In this document: positions 19,621 through 28,505 of the stretch, in pieces
Layout of the letters: every line of letters begins with the position of its first letter
How positions within the stretch are numbered: the first letter of the stretch is position 1
From: DATKFM01 sp963810485
Lineage (GTDB): Bacteria > Pseudomonadota > Alphaproteobacteria > Dongiales > Dongiaceae
NCBI GenBank assembly: GCA_963810485.1
Contig: CAWENQ010000006.1
Location: 1-64,000, forward strand
DNA: 64,000 nucleotides
Direction of reading: 5' to 3'
The notes under the pieces: model-generated
The model's input: only the letters and a program-made list of their open reading frames with translations
What the model was told of the DNA's origin: nothing
Databases searched by the model: none
Made by a program: the position numbers and the translations under genes

Positions 19621-20616
19621 ATGATGCGGACGATTACGAAGCTACTGAGCGTGACGGCGATCGCGGGCTCACTGGCGGCAATGACGGCGCCCGCCGTCGC
19701 GGCGGATATGATCGGCGAAGGCGTCACTGTCTATATGCAGATGGGCGGACAGCCCGGCGAGCCGCCGGTGCTGCCGCGCACCAACGGCGCCAAGGCCGCC
19801 GCGGCGGCGCTGGGCGTCACTCTGATCGAGCAGTATTCGAGCTGGCAGGCGGAGACCATGCTGGCCCAGTTCCGCGAGGCGCTGGCCGCCAAGCCGAATT
19901 GCATCGTCATCATGGGCCATCCTGGCAACGATGCCTTCGCTGACGTGGTGGCCGACGCGGTGGCGCAAGGCATTGTCGTGACATCCGGCAACGCGCCGCT
20001 GAAGGAGCTGCAGGTCAAGTATCAGGACAAGGGCTTCGGCTATGCCGGCGTCGATCTCTATGAGGGCGGCGCCATCACCGCCCGCGCCATGCTGGCGGCC
20101 GGCCTCGCTTCCGGCGACAAGGCGATGGTGTTCGGCAATTTCAGCCGCGGCGATCGCGGCCTGTCCGATACCGGCATGGCCGACACACTGGAGAAGGCCG
20201 GCGTGACCGTGGACCGGCTGGAGATGTCGGAGGAAGTGAACGGCAATCCGCCGCTCGCCATCCCGCAGCTCGTCGCCTATCTGCAGCAGCATCCGGACAC
20301 CAAGGCCATCGGCACCCAGCATGGCGGCATCACGCCGCTGCTGCCCGATGTGGGCCAGCAGGCCGGCAAAGGGCCCGGCGACATCATCTTCGGCGGCATC
20401 GACACCGATCCGAAGACGGTGGATGCGGTGAAGGCCGGCACCATGACGGCGACCCTGGACCAGCAGCTCTATCTGCAGGGCTTCCTGCCGGTGCTGCAAT
20501 GCGTGCTGTCGGCGAAGTACCAGATGGGCGGCTTCACCACGAACACGGCGGCGGGCACGCTGTCGCCGGCGAATGTGGAGAAGCTGATCCCGCTGATCGA
20601 CGCGGGCATCCGCTAA
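19621..20616 (+). CDS. Periplasmic sugar-binding protein of ABC transporter
   Basis: A 331-residue periplasmic-binding-protein-like I (ribose-binding type) protein. The signal peptide ends near AAMTAPAVAADM. The mature domain has the alternating beta-alpha pattern, with a CIVIMGHPGNDAFADVV segment and a C-terminal IDTDPKTVDAVKAGTMTATLDQQ hinge region (in part). The start is the ATG at 19,621, preceded by GAGGAGG. Third gene of the importer operon. The ligand is not identifiable from sequence. Confidence 0.9.
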   Translation: MMRTITKLLSVTAIAGSLAAMTAPAVAADMIGEGVTVYMQMGGQPGEPPVLPRTNGAKAAAAALGVTLIEQYSSWQAETMLAQFREALAAKPNCIVIMGHPGNDAFADVVADAVAQGIVVTSGNAPLKELQVKYQDKGFGYAGVDLYEGGAITARAMLAAGLASGDKAMVFGNFSRGDRGLSDTGMADTLEKAGVTVDRLEMSEEVNGNPPLAIPQLVAYLQQHPDTKAIGTQHGGITPLLPDVGQQAGKGPGDIIFGGIDTDPKTVDAVKAGTMTATLDQQLYLQGFLPVLQCVLSAKYQMGGFTTNTAAGTLSPANVEKLIPLIDAGIR

Positions 20617-20722
20617 CTCGCTGAAGGGCTGCCATTGGCTGCGCCCGCTCGGGCCGATATGTTTCTGTCGGTCTGCGCGGGCGCGCTTTCTTCGCAGCAT
20701 GCCCATCAAGGGGGAATGAATA

Positions 20723-21500
20723 ATGGCCGAACAGTTTCCGCGCTTCGAACTCACGGGACAGACCGTGCTCGTCACCGGCGCGGCGCGCGGGCTTGGGACG
20801 CGCCTGCGCGCTGGCCTGCGCCAAGGCGGGCGCCGATATCGCGCTCGGCTTGCGCGACGTGAAGTCCGGGCCGGGCCAGGAACTGGCGGCGGAGATCAAG
20901 GCGCTGGGCCGCAAGGTTCTGCCGCTGCAGATGGATGTGGCGAAACTCGACCAGATCGAGAGCGCCATTGCCCAGGCCGAGTCGCACTTCGGCAAGATCG
21001 ACGTGCTCGTGAACAATGCGGGCATCGGGCCGGAGAACCTGGCCGAGAACGTCAACGAGGCGGATTTCGACGCCACGCTGGCGGTGAACCTGAAGGGCAC
21101 GTTCTTCGCCGCCCAGGCCGCCGGCCGGCGCATGATCAAGCGCAAGTCCGGCTGCATCGTCAATATGAGCTCCCAGGCCGGCACGGTGGCTCTGAAGGGC
21201 GAGCCGATCTACTGCATGACCAAGGCTGGTATCGACCACCTCACGCGCTGCCTCGCCAATGAATGGGCGCAGTACAACATCCGCGTGAACGCCGTGGCGC
21301 CGACCTTCATCTGGACCGACGGCACGAAGCCGGCGCTGTCCGATCCGGCGTTTCTGAAGCAGACGATCGCGAGTATCCCCTTGGGCCGCATCGGCGAACC
21401 GATGGAAGTGGCGGGCGCGGTGGTGTTCCTCGCGTCACCCGCAGCGTCGCTGATTACCGGCGTATCATTGCGGGTCGATGGCGGCTGGGCCTTGCCGTAG
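20723..21500 (+). CDS. SDR-family oxidoreductase (one frameshift)
   Basis: A classical short-chain dehydrogenase of ~258 residues, NAD(P)-dependent. The cofactor motif TGAARGLG sits at the N-terminus. An extra A after GGG near 20,800 shifts the frame before RACALACAKAGADIAL. Then come NNAG, the catalytic Ser in NMSSQAG and Tyr/Lys in YCMTKAG, and a C-terminal ITGVSLRVDGGW. It follows the binding-protein gene by 106 bp and probably oxidises the imported sugar or its derivative. Deleting one base gives an unbroken family-length protein. Confidence 0.87.
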
Positions 21501-21537
21501 GCAATAGCTGTCAAATCGAAAGTTGAGTATCGAATCG

Positions 21538-21594
21538 CCCCCCTTGAGGGGGCGGTCGGATCAGCGAGCAAAGCGAGGTGATCCGGGTGGGGGT
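21538..21594 (+). repeat. REP-like element, copy A
   Basis: A 57-bp extragenic element starting with CCCCCCTTGAGGGGG and ending in GGGTGGGGGT. Its centre, GATCAGCGAGCAAAGCGAG, can fold. A second copy lies 66 bp downstream in inverted orientation. The two copies share the C-rich head, the GATCA/GAGC-AAGCGAG centre and the GATCC tail, with scattered differences. Confidence 0.7.
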
Positions 21595-21660
21595 ACGGCT
21601 CGGTATAGACAACCAAAGATCGTCGCTTCAGCTTTCACCAATTACGTCCGACTTAGAGAT

Positions 21661-21720
21661 ACCCCCCTTCTGGATCATCTCGCTTCGCTCAATGATCCAT
21701 CTTCCCCCTCAAGGGGGGAA
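21661..21720 (-). repeat. REP-like element, copy B (inverted)
   Basis: The reverse complement begins TTCCCCCCTTGAGGGGG, continues GATCATTGAGCGAAGCGAGA and ends GAAGGGGGGT, matching copy A at 21,538. Together they form a head-to-head/inverted pair like the BIME arrangement of transposable REP elements, between the SDR gene and the convergent FAH-family gene. The 66 bp between them shows nothing recognisable. Confidence 0.7.
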
Positions 21721-21745
21721 GATTGTCTTCTAGGTAGAAGCGAGG

Positions 21746-22456
21746 CTAAACCACCTTCACCGTGATCTCGCCGATGCCGTCGACGCCGCCCTGCAGGACA
21801 TCGCCGCGCTTCACGGCGGACACGCCCGCCGGCGTGCCTGAGAAAATCAGATCGCCGGGCTTAAGCTCGAATAGGCCCGAGAGATAGCTGATTGTCTCCG
21901 GCACGCCCCAGATGAGCTGGCTGAGATCGCCCTGCTGCTTCACTGCGCCATTGACCTTCAACCAGACGGCGCCCTTCTTCGGATGGCCGATGACCGAGGC
22001 CGGCACGATCTCCGAACAAGGCGCGGCATGCTCGAACGCCTTGCCCACTTCCCAGGGGCGGCCCGCCTTCTTCGCCTCGGCTTGCAGGTCGCGCCGCGTC
22101 ATATCCAGGCCGACGGCATAGCCGAACACGCAATCCAGCGCCCGCTCCACCGGGATGTCGCTGCCGCCCCGGTGCAGCGCCACCACCATCTCGAACTCGT
22201 GATGCACGTCGTTGGATTTCGGCGGATAGGGGAAATCGCCGCCGCCGGGAATCAGCGAGTCCGGGTTCTTCTGGAAGAAGAATGGCGGCTCGCGGTTCGG
22301 ATCGTGGCCCATCTCCTTCGCATGTTCGGCATAGTTGCGGCCCACGCAGTAGATCCGGTGCACCGGGAACAGCTTGTTCATGCCGCGAACCGGCAGCGCC
22401 GGCGGCGGCGCGGGCTGGAACAGATAGGCGGCTTCCTTGACCATCACGTTTGTCAT
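21746..22456 (-). CDS. Fumarylacetoacetate-hydrolase-family protein, fumarylpyruvate hydrolase-like
   Basis: A 236-residue FAH-fold hydrolase. It has the fumarylpyruvate-hydrolase-like start LPVRG...FPVHRIYCVGRNYAEHA, then REPPFFFQK. Metal-binding acidic residues appear in HHEFEMVVAL and GYAVGLDMTRRDLQ, and the end has IFSGTPAGVSAV. This family cleaves C-C bonds of acyl-pyruvates, as in gentisate degradation. Its ATG overlaps the stop of the upstream permease by 4 bp, placing it last in the TauT-type importer operon. The importer's ligand may therefore be an aromatic or keto acid (inference). Confidence 0.88.
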   Translation of the reverse strand: MTNVMVKEAAYLFQPAPPPALPVRGMNKLFPVHRIYCVGRNYAEHAKEMGHDPNREPPFFFQKNPDSLIPGGGDFPYPPKSNDVHHEFEMVVALHRGGSDIPVERALDCVFGYAVGLDMTRRDLQAEAKKAGRPWEVGKAFEHAAPCSEIVPASVIGHPKKGAVWLKVNGAVKQQGDLSQLIWGVPETISYLSGLFELKPGDLIFSGTPAGVSAVKRGDVLQGGVDGIGEITVKVV

Positions 22457-23205
22457 CTAACCCCCGCATAAAATTCAATGCGTTTTTCCAAATAGGCCAC
22501 AAGCTCGGAAACCACCATCGCAAAGGCGAACAGCAGGATCGTCAGTGCCCAGAACTCTTCCATCAGGAAGTTGCGCGAATAGATCTCGAACAGTTCGCCA
22601 TAGCCGATGATGGAAACCAGCAGTTGTCCGATCACCACGCCTTTGACGCCGCGGATCAGGCCGAGGCGCAAGCCGGCCAGGATCTCGGGCAAGGCGGCCA
22701 GCAGGATGATGCGCGTGTAAAGTTGCCAGCGGCTGGCGCCATAGCTGCGCCCCATCTCGACCAGTGAGACCGACACATGCTGCACGCCCGCGCGGGTATC
22801 CAGCACGATGATCCAGACCGCGAACAGGAAGACCGAGACGACGATCGTCCGCTCGCCCATGCCCGAGAGGATCATCAGCACGGGCACCAGCGCCGACAGC
22901 GGCGCGCTGACGAAAAGGTTCACCCACATGCCCAGCAGCTTGTCGGCGGCCTTGACCCGCCCCATCAGCACGCCAAGCGCGATGCCGATGACGGTCGCCA
23001 GCGCCATGCCGATGGCGAAGGAGCGCAAGGTGGTGACCGTCGCCACCTGGAATTTCTCGAGCTGTACGAGCTCGACGACCGCCACCAGCACCGACGAGAA
23101 GGGTGGCACCAGGTACATCAGGCCGGTCTGGCCGACGATCTCCCAGAGCAGGCACCAGACCAGGATCGAGGCCATCATCGGCACGCGATATCCGAAAATG
23201 ATCAT
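22453..23205 (-). CDS. NitT/TauT-type ABC transporter permease 1
   Basis: A 250-residue inner-membrane permease of the SsuC/TauC class with six hydrophobic segments. The cytoplasmic EAA-like loop that contacts the ATPase is MGRSYGASRWQLYTRIILLAALPEILAGLRLGL (in part). It is paired with a second permease at 24,027, so the transporter probably uses a heterodimer. Coupled to the FAH-family gene by a 4-bp overlap; intact. Confidence 0.92.
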   Translation of the reverse strand: MIIFGYRVPMMASILVWCLLWEIVGQTGLMYLVPPFSSVLVAVVELVQLEKFQVATVTTLRSFAIGMALATVIGIALGVLMGRVKAADKLLGMWVNLFVSAPLSALVPVLMILSGMGERTIVVSVFLFAVWIIVLDTRAGVQHVSVSLVEMGRSYGASRWQLYTRIILLAALPEILAGLRLGLIRGVKGVVIGQLLVSIIGYGELFEIYSRNFLMEEFWALTILLFAFAMVVSELVAYLEKRIEFYAGVR

Positions 23206-23212
23206 GCCGCGC

Positions 23213-23963
23213 TCACGTCACATATTGCCGCAGGCCCTGCCAGATCTCCTCCACCGTATCGAGATAGGCGCGGTCCCTGCGGATATCGTCGGGCGAAGCG
23301 GCGCGATCGATGTGGGGCTCGATGATCTGGGACACCTGCCCCGGCCGCTGGGACAACAGCACCACGCGGTCGGAGACATAGACAGCTTCTTCGATGCTGT
23401 GGGTGACGAAGATGAAGGTCTTGTGCTCGACGCCCCTGAGCTTCAGCAGATCTTCCTGGAACTTCCGGCGGGTCTGCTCGTCAACGGCAGAGAACGGCTC
23501 GTCCATCAGCAGGACATCGGCATTCACCGCCAGCGCGCGGGCGAGCCCGACCCGCTGGCGCATGCCGCCGGAAAGCTCGTGGGGATAGCGATCCTCGAAG
23601 CCGGCGAGGCCCACCTCGCCGATATAGTGGCGCGCCGCCGTCTCGCGCTCTGCCTTCGGCGTTCCCCGCAGCTCCAGCCCGAAGCCGACATTGCGCAACA
23701 CCGTCGCCCAGGGCAGCAGCGCGAAATCCTGGAACACGAAGGCGCGCTCGGGGCCTGGGCCTGTCACCTTCTTGCCCGGCGACGACCACCTCGCCGGCAT
23801 CCGGCCGCAGCAGGCCGGCGATGATCTTGAGCAGCGTGGTCTTGCCGCAGCCGCTGGGGCCGAGCAGCGATGTCAGCTTGCCCTGGGGAAAGGCCAGGTC
23901 GATGCCGCGCAGCGCCTCGACTCCGCCCTGATAGGTCTTGCCGACGCCGCGCACCTCCACCAT
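23213..23963 (-). CDS. NitT/TauT-type ABC transporter ATPase (frameshifted)
   Basis: An SsuB/TauB-like ATPase. Walker A GPSGCGKTT, Q-loop VFQDFALLPW, signature LSGGMRQR, Walker B VLLMDEP and the His switch FVTHSIEEA are all present. An extra G near 23,775 separates the N- and C-terminal halves; deleting it gives VVVAGKKVTGPG. The start is uncertain. ATG 23,963 begins the conserved MVEVRGVGKTY, but an ATG at 24,029 overlapping the upstream permease stop gives a family-like leader if one more base is removed near 23,970. Confidence 0.88.
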
Positions 23964-24026
23964 GGCGGCTGGCTTCGTCGGCGAGTCCGGTTGGCGAGGC
24001 CTTCATCTTGTGCACAGTACCCATTG

Positions 24027-24841
24027 TCATGCTTTCTTCAATTCCGGCCGGAACAGGGCGATTTCCACCCGCTGCAGAAGCGCCAGCGTCAGCGCCGAGA
24101 ACAGGATGATCGAGGCGATCGACGCATACATCTCCGCGTAGTCCGCCACTGCCCGGTGATAGGTGATGAGATCGCCGATGCCCGTCGGCGTGATCAGCAG
24201 CTCGGCCAGCACCACGCCGATGAAGCCCGCCGCCACCCCCAGGCGCAAACCGGCGAAGATCACCGGGCTGGCATCGGGAATGACGATCTTGGCGATCTGC
24301 TGCGTCCGCGTGCCCTGGAACGAGCGGCACATGTCGACCAGCGACGGATTCACGTTGGCGCACCGCCTTGTAGCAGTTGAGCACGATGATCGGCAGGGCC
24401 AGCAGCATCACCGACAGCGACTTGGCGACGAGGCCGATGCCGTAGATGAAGGTAACCAGCGGAATCAGCGCCGCCACCGGTGCGGCCTGCAGCACGATGA
24501 ACACCGGCGCGACCAGCCATTCCGCGCCCCGCCGCAGACCCATCAGCACGCCGAGCCCGAGGCCGATGACGGCGGACGCGACCACGCCGATGACCAGCGG
24601 CTGCAGCGTCGACAGATAGGCGCGCGGCAGGCTGCCGTCGAAGATCATGGAGAAGAAGGCCGCCGCCGTCTCCGAGAAGGTGGGAAAGGCGTAGTTGATG
24701 GGGATCTGCCCGGCGATTTCCCAGATGCCGCAGAACAGGACGACCGACAGCAGGCGCCAGAGCCAGCCAAAGTCCCGCTGCGCCGCCGGCGCGCCGCCCA
24801 GCGAGCGCAGCCGGGGCCGCTACGGGCCCCGGCTTCGTCAT
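24027..24841 (-). CDS. NitT/TauT-type ABC transporter permease 2 (two frameshifts)
   Basis: Second SsuC-like permease. The N-terminus MTKPGPVAAP lies in one frame. A shift near 24,785 leads to DFGWLWRLLSVVLFCGIWEIAGQ and the following helices. A second shift near 24,355 leads from the KAVR residues to NVNPSLVDMCRSFQGTRTQQI (EAA loop, in part) and the final LFRPELKKA. Removing an extra C near 24,355 restores the frame. All helices expected for the family are present, so the gene is probably whole in the real genome. Confidence 0.85.
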
Positions 24842-24872
24842 CGAAACGTACTGTCAACGGATGGTCCGTCGC

Positions 24873-25872
24873 TTAATTGGTGCCGAGTTTCGCGAGCGCG
24901 CGATTGAGCGGCCCGAGGTCCCAGAAATCCTCGACCTTGAGCGTCGCCGGATCGCCTTCGAGCTGGCCGGCCACGCTGTAGAAGCCGAAATCGTCCTGTG
25001 CCGCCGCTTCGCCGCCGCCATTCTCCGGGAACGCGCCGGAGGCGACGGACTCCTCGAAATAGGGAACCACTTCCGGCTCAAGGTCCGCCGGCAGGTCTGC
25101 CAGCAGGTTGTACTTCTTGCGCAGGTCGGCGACGACGGCCGGATTGGCGTTGATCTCGCGCCAGGTGGTGATCAGCTCTTCCACCAGGATATCCACCGCC
25201 GCCTGTTCGCGCGTCAGGAATTCGGTGTTGGCATAGAGCGCCTCGTCGCTGGCGTTCACGCCTTCCATCGGCAGCACGGCGAACTTGCCGGGCGCCTTCT
25301 CTTCGATCATGCGCCGGTTGGCGGCATCGACGATGGTCGCCTTGACGTTGCCCTGCAGCAGCGCGCCGGCGCGCACTTCCGCGCCCGCGACATAGCTGAT
25401 GTTGCTGTAGGTGATGCCGTTGCGCTGCGCCATCAGCTTCATGATGGCCTCGGTGCCGGAGCCGCGGGAATGCACCGCCACCTCCTGCCCGTCCAGATCC
25501 TTCCACTCCTTGTAGAACTCGGTGTTCACGATCGGATAGAAGCGCAGCGTGCTCAGCTGATAGAACATCCGGATCGGCGCCTTCACCTTCTGCAGCAGCG
25601 CATAGGGCGTGCCGACGCCCACATCGGCCTCGCCGCTCACGACAGCTTGTGCTGCGATATCTTCTTCCTTGAAGAAGGTGACCTCGATATCGACGCCCTT
25701 CTCCTTCGCCCGCTCGATGGCGATCAGGAAGTTCAGCGATTCGACGCTGGCGATATCGCCGAAGGCGATGCGGATCTTGTTTTCCTGAGCTTGCGCCGCC
25801 GACAGCGACAGCGTAGCGGCAATCAACGCGGCGCCGGCAACGCCGGCAAGACGACGCAGAAATCGTAGCCAT
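24873..25872 (-). CDS. NMT1/SsuA-like solute-binding protein
   Basis: Periplasmic binding protein of a TauT/NitT-type importer. After a signal sequence ending SLSAAQAQ, the mature part has KIRIAFGDIASVESLNFLIAI, a GEADVGVGTPYALLQ ligand-domain segment and AVHSRGSGTEA. ATG 25,872 has a perfect GGGAGG at the right spacing, but the frame shifts within the first codons to reach RFLRRLAGVAG. The alternative open start at 25,934 lies inside an operator palindrome. It is the first gene of the 25.9-21.7 kb operon. Confidence 0.87.
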
Positions 25873-25925
25873 TGGATCCTCCCAAGCCCTGTGTGAGAAC
25901 GAGCCTGGGCTCTACGGCTTTTTTG

Positions 25926-25946
25926 ACCAATCATTCCGTGATTGGT
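25926..25946. promoter_or_regulatory. Operator palindrome O1 of the divergent GntR gene
   Basis: ACCAATCA (25,926-25,933) pairs with TGATTGGT (25,939-25,946) around 5 nt. The same half-site recurs in O3. It sits just upstream of the binding-protein start at 25,872, where a repressor could block the importer promoter. Confidence 0.6.
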
Positions 25947-25949
25947 TTA

Positions 25950-25966
25950 ACTTGGTTGAACCAAGT
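25950..25966. promoter_or_regulatory. Operator palindrome O2
   Basis: ACTTGGTT-G-AACCAAGT is a perfect 8-bp inverted repeat with a 1-nt centre, only 3 bp from O1. It shares the TTGGTT/AACCAA core with O1 and O3. Confidence 0.6.
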
Positions 25967-26012
25967 CGTCAATGAAAGCTTGATCTGCTTGATTTTCCGG
26001 TGCATATTAGCG

Positions 26013-26032
26013 AACCAATCATTTGATTGGTT
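26013..26032. promoter_or_regulatory. Operator palindrome O3
   Basis: AACCAATCA (26,013-26,021) pairs with TGATTGGTT (26,024-26,032) around TT, a perfect 9-bp inverted repeat ending 6 bp before the regulator's ATG at 26,039. Its position suggests autorepression. Confidence 0.62.
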
Positions 26033-26038
26033 GAGGAC

Positions 26039-26761
26039 ATGGACCTGAGATCGGCAACCGTTCAGCTCATCAGCACACTCGCCGAAGGCACTTCGGCGCT
26101 CGCTCAGTTGCGCGCCTATCTCGCCAGAACTCCGTTGGCCGCCGACAGCCGCCTGCCGCCGGAGCGCGAATTGTCGCAGGCTCTGGGCGTTACCCGTGCC
26201 GGAACTGCGCAAGGCGCTGGCGGTGCTGGAGTCCGAAGGCCAGCTCTGGCGCCATGTCGGCAAGGGCACTTTCCTCGGCAATCGTCCGCTCGATACGCTT
26301 GCCGATGTCGCCGCGATCTCCCATCGCACCAATCCGGCGGAAGTGATGCGCACGCGGCTGCTGTTGGAGCCGGAAGTGGCGCGCCTCGCAGCGCTGAATG
26401 CGACCCCGGCGCAGATCGCTGAGATGCAGAACTGTTTGAAGAAGAGCCGCGAAGCCGCGAGCTGGCGCCAGTATGAAGCGTGGGACAACCGGCTGCACCG
26501 CGTCATCGCCGAGGCGACGCAGAACAATCTGCTTCTCTGGCTCTGCTCGACACGCTGAACGCCGTGCGCCGCGCCGTCGCCTGGAGCCGCCCGCGCACCA
26601 ATCCGGTCAAGCCCGACCCCGATCATCACAGCTTCAGCGAGCATGACGCCATCGTCGGCGCCATCGCCGAACGCGACATGGGCCGCGCCGCCGCCGGCAT
26701 GCGCAAGCATCTGGAGTCGGTGGAGCGCAACCTGCTGAAGGCGAGCTTCAACGGCGGGTGA
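26039..26761 (+). CDS. GntR/FadR-family transcriptional regulator (two frameshifts)
   Basis: A FadR-type GntR regulator of ~240 residues. The winged-helix part contains LPPERELSQALGVTRAELRKALAVLESEGQLWRHVGKGTF (in pieces), read after removing one G near 26,200. The C-terminal FCD ligand domain has LLLEPEVARLAA, a DNRLHRVIAEATQN metal-site helix and, after a second shift near 26,545, DTLNAVRRAVAW and EHDAIVGAIAERD with the expected His. It diverges from the importer operon. Three palindromes in the 166-bp gap are its likely operators. Confidence 0.88.
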
Positions 26762-26767
26762 GTATCC

Positions 26768-27757
26768 CTATCCCGGATACCAGATCTTCCTAGTATCGTT
26801 CGCCGCGCGGACATAGTTGTAGGCCGCATCCACCAGCTTCTTCAGGTCATAGTTCGGGCGCCAGCCGAGGCGATACCTTGCCTTCGAGTTATCCAGCCAA
26901 GTGCTGTGAAACTCGGTCGGCACTGCCACCGACGGCAGGCCGCGGGTCGCCTTGAGGTGCGCCGCGACAGAACCGTAGTCCACCGGCTCGTCCATGCAGA
27001 TGTTGAACGTCTGCTGCCGCGCGCCGGGATGGTCCAGCGACTTCAGGATGGCGTCGACCAGATCGTCCACATGCACGAAGTTGCGCTGCATCGGCGCTCC
27101 GTCGGCATCCAGCATCAGCGGCACGGTGCCGGCTTTCTGATAGCCGGCCGCGCGCTCCTTGCCCACCATCTCGATCCACCGCGGCCCGCCGAACACGTCC
27201 TCGCCGAACGACATGGTGTATTTGAAATCGTCCTTCTCCATGATCCAGGGCGCCCGCAGGCAGCAGCCGGTGAAATCGTACTGGATGTAGTACTGCTCCA
27301 GCATCACCTCCTCGAGCACCTTGGACAGCGCATAGCAGCCGGGATAGGCGCTGTGCCGGTCGGCCTCCGTCACCGGCGCGGACCGGCGGTAGAAGAAATG
27401 CCCCATGCCGGCATCGCCGCCGATCAGGACGAACTGGCGGAAGGCCTTGCTCTCCCGCGCCGCCTCCAGCAGCCAGAAGAGGCCTTTCACCGTCACGTCC
27501 ATGACGTCCTCCGGCGTCTCCTTGCAGGTGGCGAGATGCAGCACATGGGTCACCCCATCCATCGCGCGCGCCACCAGCGCGCGGTCGGCAATGCTGCCCT
27601 TCACCACCTCGACCCGCGAGGTCTCCGGCAGCGTGCGGTTATGGCAGAGGGCGCGGATGCGGTCCTGGCCATGGGCGGCATCGCCGAGCAGGCGGTGCAT
27701 GAACGCCTGCCCCACCTTGCCCGTGGCGCCGGTGACGAGAATGAGACGGCCGGCCAT
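26768..27757 (-). CDS. NAD(P)-dependent epimerase/dehydratase-family protein
   Basis: A 329-residue extended SDR. Cofactor motif TGATGKVGQAF is at ~9-19, the catalytic Tyr/Lys is in YALSKVLEE, and C-terminal substrate-domain segments RNFVHVDDLVDAI and YRLGWRPNYDLKKL follow. The reaction is not identifiable; nucleotide-sugar epimerase or uronate dehydrogenase-like are possible. The gene is convergent with the GntR gene (6 bp apart). A TTGTCTGACAA operator-like site precedes its start. Confidence 0.85.
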   Translation of the reverse strand: MAGRLILVTGATGKVGQAFMHRLLGDAAHGQDRIRALCHNRTLPETSRVEVVKGSIADRALVARAMDGVTHVLHLATCKETPEDVMDVTVKGLFWLLEAARESKAFRQFVLIGGDAGMGHFFYRRSAPVTEADRHSAYPGCYALSKVLEEVMLEQYYIQYDFTGCCLRAPWIMEKDDFKYTMSFGEDVFGGPRWIEMVGKERAAGYQKAGTVPLMLDADGAPMQRNFVHVDDLVDAILKSLDHPGARQQTFNICMDEPVDYGSVAAHLKATRGLPSVAVPTEFHSTWLDNSKARYRLGWRPNYDLKKLVDAAYNYVRAANDTRKIWYPG

Positions 27758-27776
27758 GACGCAGATCCCCCGCTAT

Positions 27777-27799
27777 TTGTCTGACAAATCCTCAGACAA
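27777..27799. promoter_or_regulatory. GntR/FadR-type operator candidate before the epimerase gene
   Basis: TTGTCTGACAA (27,777-27,787) fits T-N-G-T-N3-A-C-N-A. It also forms part of a longer perfect inverted repeat, TTGTCTGA (27,777-27,784) with TCAGACAA (27,792-27,799). It lies 20 bp upstream of the epimerase ATG (minus strand). It resembles the site at 17,554. Confidence 0.55.
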
Positions 27800-27843
27800 T
27801 GTTAGCGGAGGTCTTCGGCGGCGGGCAAGCCCGCACCGGCAGG

Positions 27844-28491
27844 TTACTTTGGAAACATATGCCAGTAAGGCTGCGCTTCCTTGAGCGCCCGCGCGAAGGA
27901 CGGGCGCGCTTTCAGCCGGCCGAGGTAAGCCGCAGCATTCTTGTGACTGTCGCCGAAAGGCATCACCTGGTCCGCATAAAACAGCGCAGGCGACGCGGCG
28001 CAATCTGCCATGGTGAAGGCATCGCCCATGGCCCAGGTCTTTGCGGCCATGTCCCGCTCGACCATGCCGAGCGCAGTCTGCAACTGCGTCTTCGCCTGCT
28101 CCAGGCCAAAGGGATCGCCCTTCCCCGCCGGCCGCAGCCTTTCGGCGACGATCCTCTGCATGGGCATATGCACATAGAGATCGAAGAACCGGTCGCTCAG
28201 GCGCGTCTGCCGCGCCAGATCCTCGTCGGCGGGCACGAGCTTCGATTTGCCGGGATAATGCTTCGCCAGATATTCGATGATGATGCTGGACTCCGGCACC
28301 GTGCGCTCCCGCGCCTCGTCGCGCAGCACCGGGAACTTGCCGATCGGCCAGACCTTCAGGAAAGCGGCCCGCGACGCCTCGTTGCCGAAATCGACGATCA
28401 CGCCCTCGAAGGGCGTGTCGTTCTCGTACAGCGCCGTGAGCGCCTTCATGCAGAAGGACGACAGCGGATGAAAATACAGCTTGAGCGTCAT
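27844..28491 (-). CDS. Glutathione S-transferase family protein
   Basis: A 215-residue soluble GST. The N-terminal thioredoxin-like domain starts MTLKLYFHPLSSFCMKALTAL, and the glutathione gamma-glutamyl site is VPESSIIIEYL (cis-Pro plus ES). The C-terminal helical domain has MGDAFTMADCAASPALFY with the conserved N-capping Asp. I start at the ATG at 28,491, where GST homology begins. Third gene of an arsR-SRPBCC-GST group, 14 bp after the SRPBCC gene. Probably a detoxification or stress enzyme. Confidence 0.92.
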   Translation of the reverse strand: MTLKLYFHPLSSFCMKALTALYENDTPFEGVIVDFGNEASRAAFLKVWPIGKFPVLRDEARERTVPESSIIIEYLAKHYPGKSKLVPADEDLARQTRLSDRFFDLYVHMPMQRIVAERLRPAGKGDPFGLEQAKTQLQTALGMVERDMAAKTWAMGDAFTMADCAASPALFYADQVMPFGDSHKNAAAYLGRLKARPSFARALKEAQPYWHMFPK

Positions 28492-28505
28492 GATCCGGCC
28501 TCCGG

